NCBI RefSeq assembly: GCF_014595945.1
Contig: NZ_JABXWU010000005.1
Span: forward strand, 1 to 64,000
DNA length: 64,000 nucleotides
Source of the DNA: Alkalibacillus aidingensis
GTDB lineage: Bacteria > Bacillota > Bacilli > Bacillales > Alkalibacillaceae
Reading direction: 5' to 3'
Shown: positions 11,165-19,873 of the stretch, in pieces
How the letters are laid out: the number at the start of each line of letters is the position of its first letter
How positions within the stretch are numbered: position 1 is the first letter of the stretch
The notes under the pieces: model-generated
Told to the model about the DNA's origin: nothing
What the model saw: the letters and a program-made list of their open reading frames with translations, nothing else
Database searches by the model: none
Made by a program: the position numbers and the translations under genes

Positions 11165-12112
11165 TTATAACGTTTGGATTAAAACATATAAAATGGTTAA
11201 ATGGATAGCTACAACCGATGTCACACCAATTACCTCGGTGTGATCAACCGCGTGAGTTGTGGTTGGCTTACGCTTTTTATAGCGATGATTCGTACTTTTC
11301 TGTCTCATTGTTAGGAGCTTTCGGTTAATGTGATCGACCTCTTTTTTCATTGATAATGCTTGAGAGTAACTTCCTAACAAGGCTTTCCTAATCACTTCAT
11401 GGTAAGGAGTTATCGTTTGAAAGCTAGGTAACCTTTTAAGGATGCTTTTATTTTTAGAGGCTTGCTTAAGCTTTTGGTTTGAGTCAGCTTGAATCATGCA
11501 TATGGCTAAGGAGAACAAGTCATAAGTGGCGTCTGCTTTTCTGCTGCCTAAACGCCAATAACCACGGTCGTAAATCGTTGTATACTCCCGGACTGCACGT
11601 CCAAACTTAGTCACACCACCGACATCTACTAACCTTAGCTGGTTGGTTTTTTGTTCAATAATAATATTGTCAGGCTTGAAATCCCCATAGGCATAACCCA
11701 GGCGATGAAGCTCATGCAAGTAATTCAATAGTTGAGAAGTATGATCGCCTAGTTTCCTCGTTGAGTGTTGTTCAAACCAATCTTTTAAAGTGAGCCCCTT
11801 CACATATTCCATAACGTAAAAAGAATATTTTGACCCTTGTCTAATATATGTGTCATCTACATCTAATAAAGAAGGCCCAAGCTTTACGCCTTGGACCTTG
11901 TTCAATTTACGCAATACATTTGATTCTGCGGTCACAACTGATGGGTCCTTACTAATTTTAAGTGCAACCGTTTGTTGGTTCCAACTCGCTAAATACGTTG
12001 ACCCTCGCGCCCCTTCACCCAAGAGGCGCTCTATTCGATATGAACGATGGTTCCAGACACCCTTTAACCGGTCTCCCTTATAAAGATTGACGGTAGGATG
12101 AATCGACGACAT
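11165..12112 (-). CDS. yabT: YabT-type serine/threonine protein kinase
   Basis: Eukaryotic-type (Hanks) kinase. The B. subtilis YabT is a forespore septum kinase that binds DNA and phosphorylates RecA and other targets. The glycine loop is LLGEGARGSTYLA, the catalytic loop YGDFKPDNIII and the metal-binding motif VDVGG, where the usual DFG is DVG. A basic stretch (KKRKP) and one C-terminal hydrophobic segment follow, consistent with membrane anchoring. The chosen start, MSSIHPTVNL, has GGGAGGAG 9 bp upstream; an ATG 27 bp earlier has no such site. The gene overlaps yabS by 35 bp. Confidence 0.85.
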   Translation of the reverse strand: MSSIHPTVNLYKGDRLKGVWNHRSYRIERLLGEGARGSTYLASWNQQTVALKISKDPSVVTAESNVLRKLNKVQGVKLGPSLLDVDDTYIRQGSKYSFYVMEYVKGLTLKDWFEQHSTRKLGDHTSQLLNYLHELHRLGYAYGDFKPDNIIIEQKTNQLRLVDVGGVTKFGRAVREYTTIYDRGYWRLGSRKADATYDLFSLAICMIQADSNQKLKQASKNKSILKRLPSFQTITPYHEVIRKALLGSYSQALSMKKEVDHINRKLLTMRQKSTNHRYKKRKPTTTHAVDHTEVIGVTSVVAIHLTILYVLIQTL

Positions 12113-12827
12113 CGTAAGCCGCTCCTCCCATGACATCATCTTCTATATCTGAATGGAACGCTTTAGCAGCCTCTCTTAACGCGATACCCGTTGGCGTGAT
12201 TCCACCAACAGCAAATTTCGGAAATACTTTAGCCAAGCGATTACCGTCACTTGTCCAATCTAATAACTCCTTAACCACCTGTTTTCTTGTTGGAAATTGG
12301 TAGATTGAGAAGTAGTGGTTTCCTGCTCGTGCATCTAAACTTAAAATCAAATCATCTAACGCTTCTTTTACAGCTGACATTTTATTTTGCATACTTGCAC
12401 TTGTATCTACCAATATCATCACTTGTAAATCACAAGTTTCACCAAGCTCCTCCATAACCTCTTGGACTTCACCACGAGTTGATGGTGGTAAAGACTCCTC
12501 ATCTGTTTCCTTACCAAAGATTTGCTGTAATTCTTGATTTACATAACCTTGGATCGTTTGATTCATCGCTTGTTTGGTTACCATCTGTACCGTTTCTGAT
12601 AAATCATCTGCATAAACAATTCGACTGACTCCATTACCTGCCTCAGCAATATCATTTACTTCTGATAGACCAACAGGATCTTCTGTTTGATCATCCTCCA
12701 AAACACCAATAACATTTACTGAAATACCTTGCTGTGCAATTTCTGAACTAACAGAAATAGGGTCTTCCCCTTGATTTGAACATCCGTCTGTTATTAATAG
12801 GATTTGTCTAACTGTTCCTTTTCCCAT
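12078..12827 (-). CDS. yabS: VWA-domain protein YabS
   Basis: A 249-residue cytoplasmic protein whose C-terminal half is a von Willebrand factor A fold with the metal-site motif DTSAS (141-145) preceded by MILV. The N-terminal segment, QILLITDGCSNQGEDP, resembles the later part of a VWA fold. It is always next to spoIIE and the kinase gene in Bacillus; a function in sporulation is likely but no biochemical role is established. It overlaps yabT, so the two are probably made together. Confidence 0.85.
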   Translation of the reverse strand: MGKGTVRQILLITDGCSNQGEDPISVSSEIAQQGISVNVIGVLEDDQTEDPVGLSEVNDIAEAGNGVSRIVYADDLSETVQMVTKQAMNQTIQGYVNQELQQIFGKETDEESLPPSTRGEVQEVMEELGETCDLQVMILVDTSASMQNKMSAVKEALDDLILSLDARAGNHYFSIYQFPTRKQVVKELLDWTSDGNRLAKVFPKFAVGGITPTGIALREAAKAFHSDIEDDVMGGAAYDVVDSSYRQSL

Positions 12828-12948
12828 TCAATCGCCTCCTCTAAATAGTTATCACCATTGTTGACACAAAATCTATCTAATATACCTATTTAGCTAGAGA
12901 ACAAGTCAAAGATTAGATAATTTTAATCAACTATATTAAAAAGATAAA

Positions 12949-15402
12949 CTAGACTGAAGCGACTGAACTAATCGATGCCCACTTAGGTTTACTCTTTTCC
13001 ACTCTCGTCACCAAGACGGTCATATCGTCAATAATATTGCCGTGATTACTCCGGATGGCTTCTTCTAATATTAAATCTGCGACATCCTGAGGCTCATCCG
13101 TTTCTATTTCTCTAATCTTTCTCTTTAACCATGCCTCACGATTGTCATTCAAATTAATCGACTCTAAAATCCCATCACTAACCATCACTAATAAATCACC
13201 ATCTTTTAAAGTCTCGTAAACTGGATCGACATCAAACTCCTCTAATATTCCTATTGGTAGATTACCAGATTCTACAGGGTATACATATTCACCACGTTTA
13301 ATATAACTTACGACAGCGCCAATTTTTAAAAAGTTAACATATGGCTCCTGCAAATCAATAACAGCCAGGTCAAGTGTGGCATAGATTTCATCTGATGTCC
13401 TTAAAGATAAGATCGAATTGATCGATTGAAGAGCTACTTGCTCATTCATCCCTGATTGTAATATTTGCTTTAATAAATTTAGTGTTTCAGAACTTTCAAG
13501 ATAAGCTCGTTCTCCGTTACCCATACCATCACTAATAGCTAATGCAAACCGACTTTTTCCTAACTCAAGCATTAAATAACTATCTCCAGAAAGAAAATTC
13601 CCCTTCTTCGCAGCATGAGCAACCCCTGTTGATAGTTGGTAATTTTTCACCGAGCTAAATAAAAACGTTCGGTCTCCACTTCGGTTATGACCAGCCCGGT
13701 CTTCTTCAACAATCACCGTTTCTCCTAAGAGATCCGATAAAATAGGGGCAATGACTTTCTCCCCTTCGCCATGATACTCGTGAAAATAAACAGTCATCTC
13801 GATATCTACATTACCTTGATCTACTGAAAATAACTCTAAATGTTCGATTGAAATGTTGTGCTGATCCATTAACCGTCGAATTTCCTGCTCATACCAAAAA
13901 TATTCTTCGCGTTCTTTAACAACTTCCTTTGCAAAGTTATTCATGACTTCTGAAACTCCACTTAATTGTTCACTGACAAATTTACGGCTTTCTTTCACCT
14001 GTTGTTTTAAACGTTTATTGGCTTTGTAATATGACAGTTCATAACGCATCTGATCGACGACTTGATCAGCTTTAACACAAAAATTCTTTAATTTCCCCAC
14101 ATTAAAATTAACACTGGATGTATCGTTTTCCTCAATCGACGTCATCGTTTGTTGTAAAACCGGGTAGGTTCTTTCAAAATTATTAACCCAGCAAGAATGT
14201 TTCTTTAAGCAGGTTTGACAAGTCTTCTCCGTTACTCGACTTAAATACTCATCCACTTCATGATTCTGATTTTTCTCTGTGCTGTTCCCTTCAGTATCAA
14301 TATGCGCAAAGCTATGTGATAGAGCCTCAAACATTTCAGAGAATCGTTCGACACGTTCAGCTGTTGCATCTCTAACTTTTTGTAAATACTGCTCGTTTTC
14401 CTCTTTTTCCTCTTCGGTGCCAGGAACGTATTTAGCGATATTCTTTGTTAAAGACTGTGGTGTAATCATAAACAATCCTACAGCAACTACTGATTGAAGC
14501 AAGAGTTGTTCTAAGGGAATGACTTCAATATTGTACAAACCAAATAAGAATGAAGATAAAAACAACCCAATAGCTACACCATATTTATTCATATCCTTAA
14601 GTAGTCCACCTAAAAGCCCTGCTAATGCTAACAAACTCACCTGATACAAATGAAAAGCACTAACTAAACTAAGCATAAGCCCGACCATAACACCCACTGC
14701 GGAACCGACCGTTGCTCCAGATATAAAAGCACTAATTAGGATTAAGTACTTTGCGCCAATCTGTTCGACTGCCAAATCATAAAAACCTAACCCAACAAAT
14801 CCTGTTAAAACAGCTGTCGCCAAGATCACAATACAAACAACCTCTTCAACTTTTAACTTTAACCTTGGGGCCTTAAGCTTAATAAAAGGATATGATTGAA
14901 TAAAAACCATCACTAGAAAAGCTGCCAAAGCTGCCTCCGATAAATAAATCGCTACATCATGAATAGCTATGGTTGCCAAAAGACCCTGAACAACCATTCT
15001 TCCTACAGCAACGCTGATCAAAGTCGCTAGGACCATCCATTTAATTTGACGACTAAACTGTCGAACCATTTTCTTATAAAAAATCATCAATATAAGTCCG
15101 GAAACGAAAATATAAAAGGCCTGCTCGTAACTTACCGTTAAGGCACCAAATAATGTAAAGATAAACAGAGGGAAAGCAAACTGTCTTTTAGATAGAATAG
15201 TCGTAGCAAAGAAAGCCAAGGCAAATGGTGAAATAGCCGATAGCACAACAGCTCGTCCTAAAAAGAAACCAATTATATACAGTAATCCCCCTCGGGTAAA
15301 TAATAGGTGACTAATAGACTTTTTAACCAATGAAAACGAATGATTCAATTTGTGAAATTTTGACTCAGTAGATACTTCTCCAATTTTTGATAATCGTTCC
15401 AT
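12949..15402 (-). CDS. spoIIE: stage II sporulation protein E (SpoIIE phosphatase)
   Basis: Dephosphorylates SpoIIAA to activate sigma-F in the forespore and also associates with FtsZ at the polar septum. The protein is 817 residues if started at MERLSKIGEVS (B. subtilis 827), which has AAGGGGTG 9 bp upstream; in-frame codons reaching 15504 overlap the promoter. About ten membrane segments fill residues 30-330. A cysteine-containing central region follows, then a C-terminal PP2C domain with AISDGMGNGERA, VMVSDGILES and DDMTVLV metal-binding aspartates. Confidence 0.96.
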   Translation of the reverse strand: MERLSKIGEVSTESKFHKLNHSFSLVKKSISHLLFTRGGLLYIIGFFLGRAVVLSAISPFALAFFATTILSKRQFAFPLFIFTLFGALTVSYEQAFYIFVSGLILMIFYKKMVRQFSRQIKWMVLATLISVAVGRMVVQGLLATIAIHDVAIYLSEAALAAFLVMVFIQSYPFIKLKAPRLKLKVEEVVCIVILATAVLTGFVGLGFYDLAVEQIGAKYLILISAFISGATVGSAVGVMVGLMLSLVSAFHLYQVSLLALAGLLGGLLKDMNKYGVAIGLFLSSFLFGLYNIEVIPLEQLLLQSVVAVGLFMITPQSLTKNIAKYVPGTEEEKEENEQYLQKVRDATAERVERFSEMFEALSHSFAHIDTEGNSTEKNQNHEVDEYLSRVTEKTCQTCLKKHSCWVNNFERTYPVLQQTMTSIEENDTSSVNFNVGKLKNFCVKADQVVDQMRYELSYYKANKRLKQQVKESRKFVSEQLSGVSEVMNNFAKEVVKEREEYFWYEQEIRRLMDQHNISIEHLELFSVDQGNVDIEMTVYFHEYHGEGEKVIAPILSDLLGETVIVEEDRAGHNRSGDRTFLFSSVKNYQLSTGVAHAAKKGNFLSGDSYLMLELGKSRFALAISDGMGNGERAYLESSETLNLLKQILQSGMNEQVALQSINSILSLRTSDEIYATLDLAVIDLQEPYVNFLKIGAVVSYIKRGEYVYPVESGNLPIGILEEFDVDPVYETLKDGDLLVMVSDGILESINLNDNREAWLKRKIREIETDEPQDVADLILEEAIRSNHGNIIDDMTVLVTRVEKSKPKWASISSVASV

Positions 15403-15433
15403 TCTCGCAATCACCCCTTCATATGAAAATTCA

Positions 15434-15494
15434 AACATATTTATGAATAAATTTTTGTCAAAATAAAGAGTCGAATCCAAAAAATCCTTCGACG
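15434..15494 (-). promoter_or_regulatory. spoIIE promoter with Spo0A-box-like sites
   Basis: On the minus strand TTGACA (15461-15456) and TATGTT (15439-15434) are 16 bp apart. Just upstream lie CGTCGAAG (15494-15487) and GATTCGACTC (around 15467-15476); each matches the 0A-box core TGTCGAA, on one or the other strand, with one change. In B. subtilis spoIIE is sigma-A dependent and activated by Spo0A~P with an unusual 21-bp spacer; here the spacing appears shorter. The match is by eye only. Confidence 0.5.
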
Positions 15495-15629
15495 TTTGAA
15501 CCATTGTAAAGTGGTGTATTTCTACAAATTTTGTTGGTGATTACCTAAAGAATGTGCGAAAAAACTCAAACAGTTAGATGTTGCAAGTTATTTCCTCAAT
15601 ATATATGTAAGAAAATCATAAAAATTATG

Positions 15630-15658
15630 TTGACACAAGGGTAAACGTGTTGTACTAT
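15630..15658 (+). promoter_or_regulatory. promoter of the tRNA-Met/tRNA-Glu unit
   Basis: TTGACA (15630-15635), 17 bp, then TACTAT (15653-15658), about 30 bp before tRNA-Met. A perfect TATAAT overlaps at 15656-15661, but at 20-bp spacing. Confidence 0.65.
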
Positions 15659-15688
15659 AATTTTTGTGCCTAACAACCATAAAAATTT

Positions 15689-15762
15689 GGCGGTGTAGCT
15701 CAGCTGGCGAGAGCGTACGGTTCATACCCGTGAGGTCGGGGGTTCGATCCCCTCCGCCGCCA
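15689..15762 (+). tRNA. tRNA-Met (CAT), elongator type
   Basis: The cloverleaf is complete. Acceptor GGCGGTG pairs with CGCCGCC, the anticodon loop TTCATAC gives CAT, and the T-arm has GGTTCGATCC. The sequence closely matches the elongator Met tRNA of Bacillus, not the initiator, which begins CGCGGG with an unpaired first base. CCA is not encoded (ACTA follows). B. subtilis also has Met and Glu tRNAs between spoIIE and yabR. Confidence 0.95.
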
Positions 15763-15832
15763 CTACTTTTCAAAGAGATCATAGGGGCGATTAAACAGTC
15801 GCTTATTTCAGAGCTATTTATTTAAACAACGG

Positions 15833-15904
15833 GGCCCATTGGTCAAGTGGTTAAGACACCGCCCTTTCACGGCGGTAACAGGGGTTCGAATCCCCTATGG
15901 GTCA
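15833..15904 (+). tRNA. tRNA-Glu (TTC)
   Basis: GGCCCAT pairs with ATGGGTC. The anticodon stem and loop is CCGCC-CTTTCAC-GGCGG with anticodon TTC, and the T-loop is GGTTCGAATCC. CCA is not encoded (CTA follows the discriminator A). It is cotranscribed with the preceding tRNA-Met, 70 bp upstream. Confidence 0.96.
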
Positions 15905-15911
15905 CTAATAT

Positions 15912-15953
15912 AAAAAGGATCGTTATGGTTTTATCCATAACGGTCCTTTTTTG
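15912..15953 (+). terminator. terminator of the tRNA unit
   Basis: AGGATCGTTATGG and CCATAACGGTCCT form a 13-bp stem (one G-T pair) with a short loop, followed by TTTTTT, right after tRNA-Glu. Confidence 0.9.
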
Positions 15954-16039
15954 TGTCTTGAAAAGGTGAAAGCTGTTTTCATATGGTATTCACTTTTAAT
16001 CATTCCACTTGATGATTGATGTGATGTTCACTAGCTAGC

Positions 16040-16190
16040 CTTATGTCTGACCCCATGAAATTATGAGCAATTTGGTGGGGTGAAGTGATCTCAATGACGT
16101 TTTTACCCTCGTGTGAAGCGCAAAGTGTAAGAGAGGAGTACTCTCAATGACGTTTAGACCTCCTGTGAAGTACAAATCGTCATTAAAAAG
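16040..16190. repeat. short array of 52-bp-period hairpin repeats, locus 1
   Basis: The motif TCAATGACGTTT occurs at 16091 and 16143, exactly 52 bp apart. It is followed by GTCATTAAAAAGC, the inverted partner. A cap of about 50 bp just upstream (16060-16085, ATGAGCAATTTGGTGGGGTGAA) matches, in inverse orientation, the cap of the large array at 37737-38000. It occupies most of the 450-bp gap between tRNA-Glu and yabR. No open frame or promoter was recognised in it. Confidence 0.65.
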
Positions 16191-16266
16191 CACCTACTAA
16201 CAAAAGTTACTAAACATCATATCCATTTCATTCCACTTACAACGATCATCCAGAAGCTACTTAAAA

Positions 16267-16304
16267 TAAAAAAACGCAAAGGTTAATTCGCATTAACCTT
16301 TGCG
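16267..16304 (-). terminator. yabR intrinsic terminator
   Basis: Minus strand CGCAAAGGTTAA-TGCGAA-TTAACCTTTGCG, a perfect 12-bp stem, is followed by TTTTTTTATTTTA. Confidence 0.92.
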
Positions 16305-16354
16305 TGTGATTTTGTATGATTAAATCATCTGCCATTTCCACATAGACAGCAAGA

Positions 16355-16735
16355 TTATCCTCTTTTAGCACCACGCCCACCACGTCGAGACTCAGTGTGC
16401 TTCTTAAGTGAGGCTAACTTATCTTCACTATCCTTTAAGAACTTATTCATCTTTGATTCAAAGCTTTCAGTTCGTTTCTTCTGTTGCTGTTTTTCAAACT
16501 TTTCTTCTGCCTTTTTAATGGACAGGCCAATCTTGCCATTATCCTCGACATTTAACACCTTGACATCAACTTCATCACCTACAGATAGATGTTCGTTAAT
16601 GTCCTTTACATACTTATTAGCTACCTCACTAATGTGGACTAATCCTGTTGAGCCTTCTGGTAGTTCCACAAATGCTCCAAAGTTAGTAATGCGGGTCACT
16701 TTGCCACGCACCTTGCTGCCTACTTCAACTGACAT
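16355..16735 (-). CDS. yabR: S1 RNA-binding domain protein YabR
   Basis: A 126-residue protein with one N-terminal S1 domain (about residues 1-75: VRGKVTRITNFGAFVELPEG, GLVHISEVA, VGDEVDVKVL) and a basic, lysine- and arginine-rich tail ending in RGGRGAKRG. It is a general stress protein 13 relative that probably binds RNA or ribosomes; precise function is unknown. It lies downstream of divIC, as in B. subtilis, but is separated by 70 bp. Confidence 0.9.
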   Translation of the reverse strand: MSVEVGSKVRGKVTRITNFGAFVELPEGSTGLVHISEVANKYVKDINEHLSVGDEVDVKVLNVEDNGKIGLSIKKAEEKFEKQQQKKRTESFESKMNKFLKDSEDKLASLKKHTESRRGGRGAKRG

Positions 16736-16805
16736 AAAAGAATTGCTCCTCCTTAGAATTTATAAAAGATATATTCTATATTATATATAAGCTATTAAAG
16801 AAGTG

Positions 16806-17198
16806 TCAATAAGAAGGCTCCTCATCGGGCAACGTGAAAATAATTTCTCCTTCTTTAGAGAAGAAATAATCCTTCCTTGCAATTTGAAGTAAGTAGTCAA
16901 CGTCGTTTAACAGTTCAATTTCCCGAGTTAAGCTTTCATTCTCCTCTTGGTAAGCCTCAAGTTCTTCTTCAAGTTCACGATATTCTTCCTGTTTGTTTTG
17001 AAAAACAGACTTTTGCTGAATATAATAAGCAGAAAGAGATCCGACTATAACGAAAAAAAGGATGCCAAAAGCAATAAGACGTCTCATTAACAATCTTTTC
17101 TCACGGTCTTTACGCTCTAAGTATTGTTCTTGTTGTTGTGTATATTTAGTATCAAGTTTGGCAACGTTATTCTTTTGACGACTCCTTCTTCTGTTCAT
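16806..17198 (-). CDS. divIC: cell division protein DivIC
   Basis: Bitopic septal protein that forms a complex with FtsL and DivIB. The 130-residue protein has a basic cytoplasmic N-terminus, one membrane segment (about 37-57, LIAFGILFFVIVGSLSAYYI) and an extracellular coiled coil (FQNKQEEYRELEEELEAYQE). The C-terminal ARKDYFFSKEGEIIF is typical. It overlaps yabQ by 32 bp. Confidence 0.93.
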   Translation of the reverse strand: MNRRRSRQKNNVAKLDTKYTQQQEQYLERKDREKRLLMRRLIAFGILFFVIVGSLSAYYIQQKSVFQNKQEEYRELEEELEAYQEENESLTREIELLNDVDYLLQIARKDYFFSKEGEIIFTLPDEEPSY

Positions 17199-17775
17199 CC
17201 TTCTGCCACCTCTTCTTCACGAAAGATGTAAGGCTTTTTAGCCCCTTGTTTATTTTATTATGGCAAGTTTCAAACCAGCTTATAAGGGGCTTTTTTACTA
17301 TTCTTGGTATAAAAAACAGAATAATGGTCACAACGACTTTACCAAGAGCGACAATTGTTCTCAGTAAAAACCTTCCAATTGCTACTATTATACTAAATAA
17401 CAGAATGGATAGCCAGACTAAAGGCCTTAATACCAAGTTCTCTAGTAATTTTTTTAGTAAATAATAAATTCTGATCAGGACTACTACCATTCGGTCCAGA
17501 AACTTTAAGTATTGTTGTTGAAATAAAGCATAATAAGTTGATATGCCTAATATCAATGCGATAAACAAATAAAAACGTAAGACCCCACCATTAGCTAAGT
17601 AAAGCAAAAAGTAAACGATACAAGCCTGAGTGACAAAGAACAAAAGATCTATAAAATATTGTTTCCAATAAATAGATGGGCGACCTAATTGCTTATACGT
17701 ATCAAAACAAGCAGCTGACAGGCCACCTGCGAACACCATCGTCAACATGGATACAAACTGTGTGCTTAACGTCAT
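17167..17775 (-). CDS. yabQ: spore cortex protein YabQ
   Basis: Integral membrane protein of the mother cell and forespore outer membrane, needed for cortex formation in B. subtilis. The 202 residues contain about four to five hydrophobic segments (for example residues 5-22, 42-62, 68-88 and 110-150) and a basic C-terminal tail. It overlaps yabP by 4 bp and divIC by 32 bp, so the yabP-yabQ-divIC run is probably cotranscribed, with extra sporulation promoters not resolved here. Confidence 0.9.
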   Translation of the reverse strand: MTLSTQFVSMLTMVFAGGLSAACFDTYKQLGRPSIYWKQYFIDLLFFVTQACIVYFLLYLANGGVLRFYLFIALILGISTYYALFQQQYLKFLDRMVVVLIRIYYLLKKLLENLVLRPLVWLSILLFSIIVAIGRFLLRTIVALGKVVVTIILFFIPRIVKKPLISWFETCHNKINKGLKSLTSFVKKRWQKDEQKKESSKE

Positions 17776-18077
17776 TTAAACAACTTGCTAAATATTCCTT
17801 TAGCTTGATTTTGCTTGTTTTCGTCAATATAATCAAATGAACTAATCCTACCTTGGATCGTTAATACTCCTTCATCAACGTTTAAGTTTTTCATATGAAG
17901 GTTATGACCTCTAACTAATAAGTATCCAAGGGTTGTTTTTAATAAGAACTCTTCCGTATCAAAACTATCAACGTCCAGAACTCCCGTTACATCTAGTTTT
18001 TTCCGACTGATCAGCTTAAGGTCGTGCTCACGTTTCTCTTCACGGTTGGTTTGATATAATTGATTTTCATATGGCAT
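17772..18077 (-). CDS. yabP: spore cortex protein YabP
   Basis: A 101-residue YabP/YqfC family protein required for cortex assembly in B. subtilis. The motif HDLKLISRKKLDVTGVLDVDSFD followed by LRGHNLHMKNL-like sequence is family-typical. The start MPYENQLYQT is chosen because AGGAGGG lies 7 bp upstream; an upstream in-frame GTG overlaps that site. Confidence 0.92.
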   Translation of the reverse strand: MPYENQLYQTNREEKREHDLKLISRKKLDVTGVLDVDSFDTEEFLLKTTLGYLLVRGHNLHMKNLNVDEGVLTIQGRISSFDYIDENKQNQAKGIFSKLFK

Positions 18078-18131
18078 GTCCTTCCCTCCTATCACTAACA
18101 GCGTATGAACTCAGGAGGATAAACATGCCTA

Positions 18132-18401
18132 TTAAAATGATTCTGATTCTATTTTTTCTTCCTTAAGAACTGAGTATAGTCTAGAGGCTTCATCTTTTTT
18201 CACTTGTTCTTTAAGGGATTCTATTTTAATCGTTAGTTTTTTGTGACCGAATTGGATCGTTAATTCATCACCAACTTTTAAGTCCGTTGATGCTTTTGCT
18301 GGTTGATTATTTAAATGGATTCTACCTTGGTTGGCCACTTCCTTAGCAACTGTTCGACGTTTAATTAAACGGGATAATTTCAAAAATTTATCTACACGCA
18401 T
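18132..18401 (-). CDS. rqcP: RqcP, S4-domain ribosome quality control factor
   Basis: Small S4 RNA-binding protein (YabO; Hsp15-like). It works with RqcH on stalled 50S subunits to add alanine tails. The 89 residues start MRVDKFLKLSRLIKRRTVAKE, the S4 signature. The ATG has AAGGAAGTG upstream and lies immediately after the yabN stop; a longer upstream frame overlaps yabN and is not favoured. Confidence 0.93.
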   Translation of the reverse strand: MRVDKFLKLSRLIKRRTVAKEVANQGRIHLNNQPAKASTDLKVGDELTIQFGHKKLTIKIESLKEQVKKDEASRLYSVLKEEKIESESF

Positions 18402-18402
18402 G

Positions 18403-19866
18403 TTATTCACTTCCTTTGGTAAGTTGTTTCTTGGCTTGTTCCCAATAGCGATCCATTTCCTCAAGATGCATCTCTTCTAAGGAAAGGCCTTGTTGTTTCA
18501 CTAGTTGTTCAACTTGCTTAAATCTACTAATGAATTTGCGACAAGTGCGATCAAGAGCAAGTTCAGGGTCAATCTTATAAAATCTAGCCGTATTCACTAA
18601 TGAAAATAGCAAATCACCAAATTCTAATTCCATTTCATCTATAGACTGTTTCGAGACAGCCTCTTGGAATTCCTCTAATTCTTCTTTTACCTTCTCAAAA
18701 ACAGGAGCCTCTGTTTTCCAATCAAAGCCAACCTTAGCCACCTTTTTTTGAATCTCCTTAGCATATAATAACCGTGGCAGTGAATCATTTAAACCTTCTA
18801 AAACAGAGTCTTTTTTAGGTTTATTTTTTTGTTTAATTTGCTCCCAGTTAGCGCTCACCTCGTCTGATGATTCAACTGTGACATCACCAAATACATGGGG
18901 ATGTCTTTCAACCATTTTATCGGTAATACTTTTAATCACATCGTCTACAGTAAAATACCCACTTTCTTCAGCTATTTGACTATGTAGCATAATTTGAAGT
19001 AGTACATCGCCTAACTCTTCTGCTAAATGAGCATCATCATCTTCTTCGATCGCTTCGATTACTTCATATGCCTCTTCAATTAAATAGGGACGTAAGGTAG
19101 TATGTGTTTGTTTTCGATCCCATGGACAACCATTTGGTCCACGTAAGGTAGCGATAACCTCACGCAAAGCTGAAAACGTGTGATGGAGATTCTTTCGTGT
19201 TTGTGGTGGTACGTATAATGTTGTAAGGTTGCTAAACGAAAAATCATGGTCTAATTCATGTAATGGTACTGTTTTAACCGATTCATTTGGGCTACCTGCT
19301 GCATGAATAATTTTCACTTTATAATCAAATGGTAAATCTTCCATTAGGGTCAATTTTACTTCAGAAGCTATAAAATCATCATAAACTTGGCCAATAAATA
19401 GGTGGTTTTCATATTGAATGGTAGACCGATCTAAAGCCGTTCCATCTAAAAGTTGAAAGCCTTCGATTGGATCAACTTGAGTGGCAGTAAATAGTGCATC
19501 CAAAAAACTTTGCCCACTACTAATTTCTACCGAAACATCTTGAAGGTTACTATCTAATAAGAGTTGAACGGTTCTCTCAGCAACCATTGGATGACCTGGT
19601 ACCGTGTAAACCAAATTTTGTTCCTTAGCCCGTTGGATTAACTCATTAGCTATCGACTCATATACTTGCCCAAAGTCGTCCAACTCTTCATAAAAGTGAT
19701 CAAATGATTGAAAACGAACCCCCTCTTGCTTCAACGACTCTATTACAGGATGCTTTTTAGTGCGCGTGTAAATGATCTCATGATGATTAACCAACTGCCT
19801 GTAAACGCCTAATGGAATTTGGTCGATTGAGCTCGCTCCTAATCCTATTACTTTGATTTGTCCCAT
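18403..19866 (-). CDS. yabN: YabN: tetrapyrrole methylase-like and MazG pyrophosphohydrolase fusion
   Basis: A 487-residue two-domain protein. Residues 1 to about 215 resemble SAM-dependent tetrapyrrole methylases (IKVIGLGASSIDQIPLG, TVPGHPMVAERTV). The rest is a MazG nucleotide pyrophosphohydrolase with CPWDRKQTHTTLRPYLIEE and the EELGDVLLQ metal site, repeated in a second half. The MazG part probably removes noncanonical NTPs; the role of the methylase part is unknown. The fusion is normal for Bacilli. Confidence 0.95.
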   Translation of the reverse strand: MGQIKVIGLGASSIDQIPLGVYRQLVNHHEIIYTRTKKHPVIESLKQEGVRFQSFDHFYEELDDFGQVYESIANELIQRAKEQNLVYTVPGHPMVAERTVQLLLDSNLQDVSVEISSGQSFLDALFTATQVDPIEGFQLLDGTALDRSTIQYENHLFIGQVYDDFIASEVKLTLMEDLPFDYKVKIIHAAGSPNESVKTVPLHELDHDFSFSNLTTLYVPPQTRKNLHHTFSALREVIATLRGPNGCPWDRKQTHTTLRPYLIEEAYEVIEAIEEDDDAHLAEELGDVLLQIMLHSQIAEESGYFTVDDVIKSITDKMVERHPHVFGDVTVESSDEVSANWEQIKQKNKPKKDSVLEGLNDSLPRLLYAKEIQKKVAKVGFDWKTEAPVFEKVKEELEEFQEAVSKQSIDEMELEFGDLLFSLVNTARFYKIDPELALDRTCRKFISRFKQVEQLVKQQGLSLEEMHLEEMDRYWEQAKKQLTKGSE

Positions 19867-19873
19867 AATGATC

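Noticed and set aside
15588-15782. minus-strand open frame across tRNA-Met
   Set aside because: It is antisense to a clear tRNA gene and its promoter; such frames are recurring artefacts.
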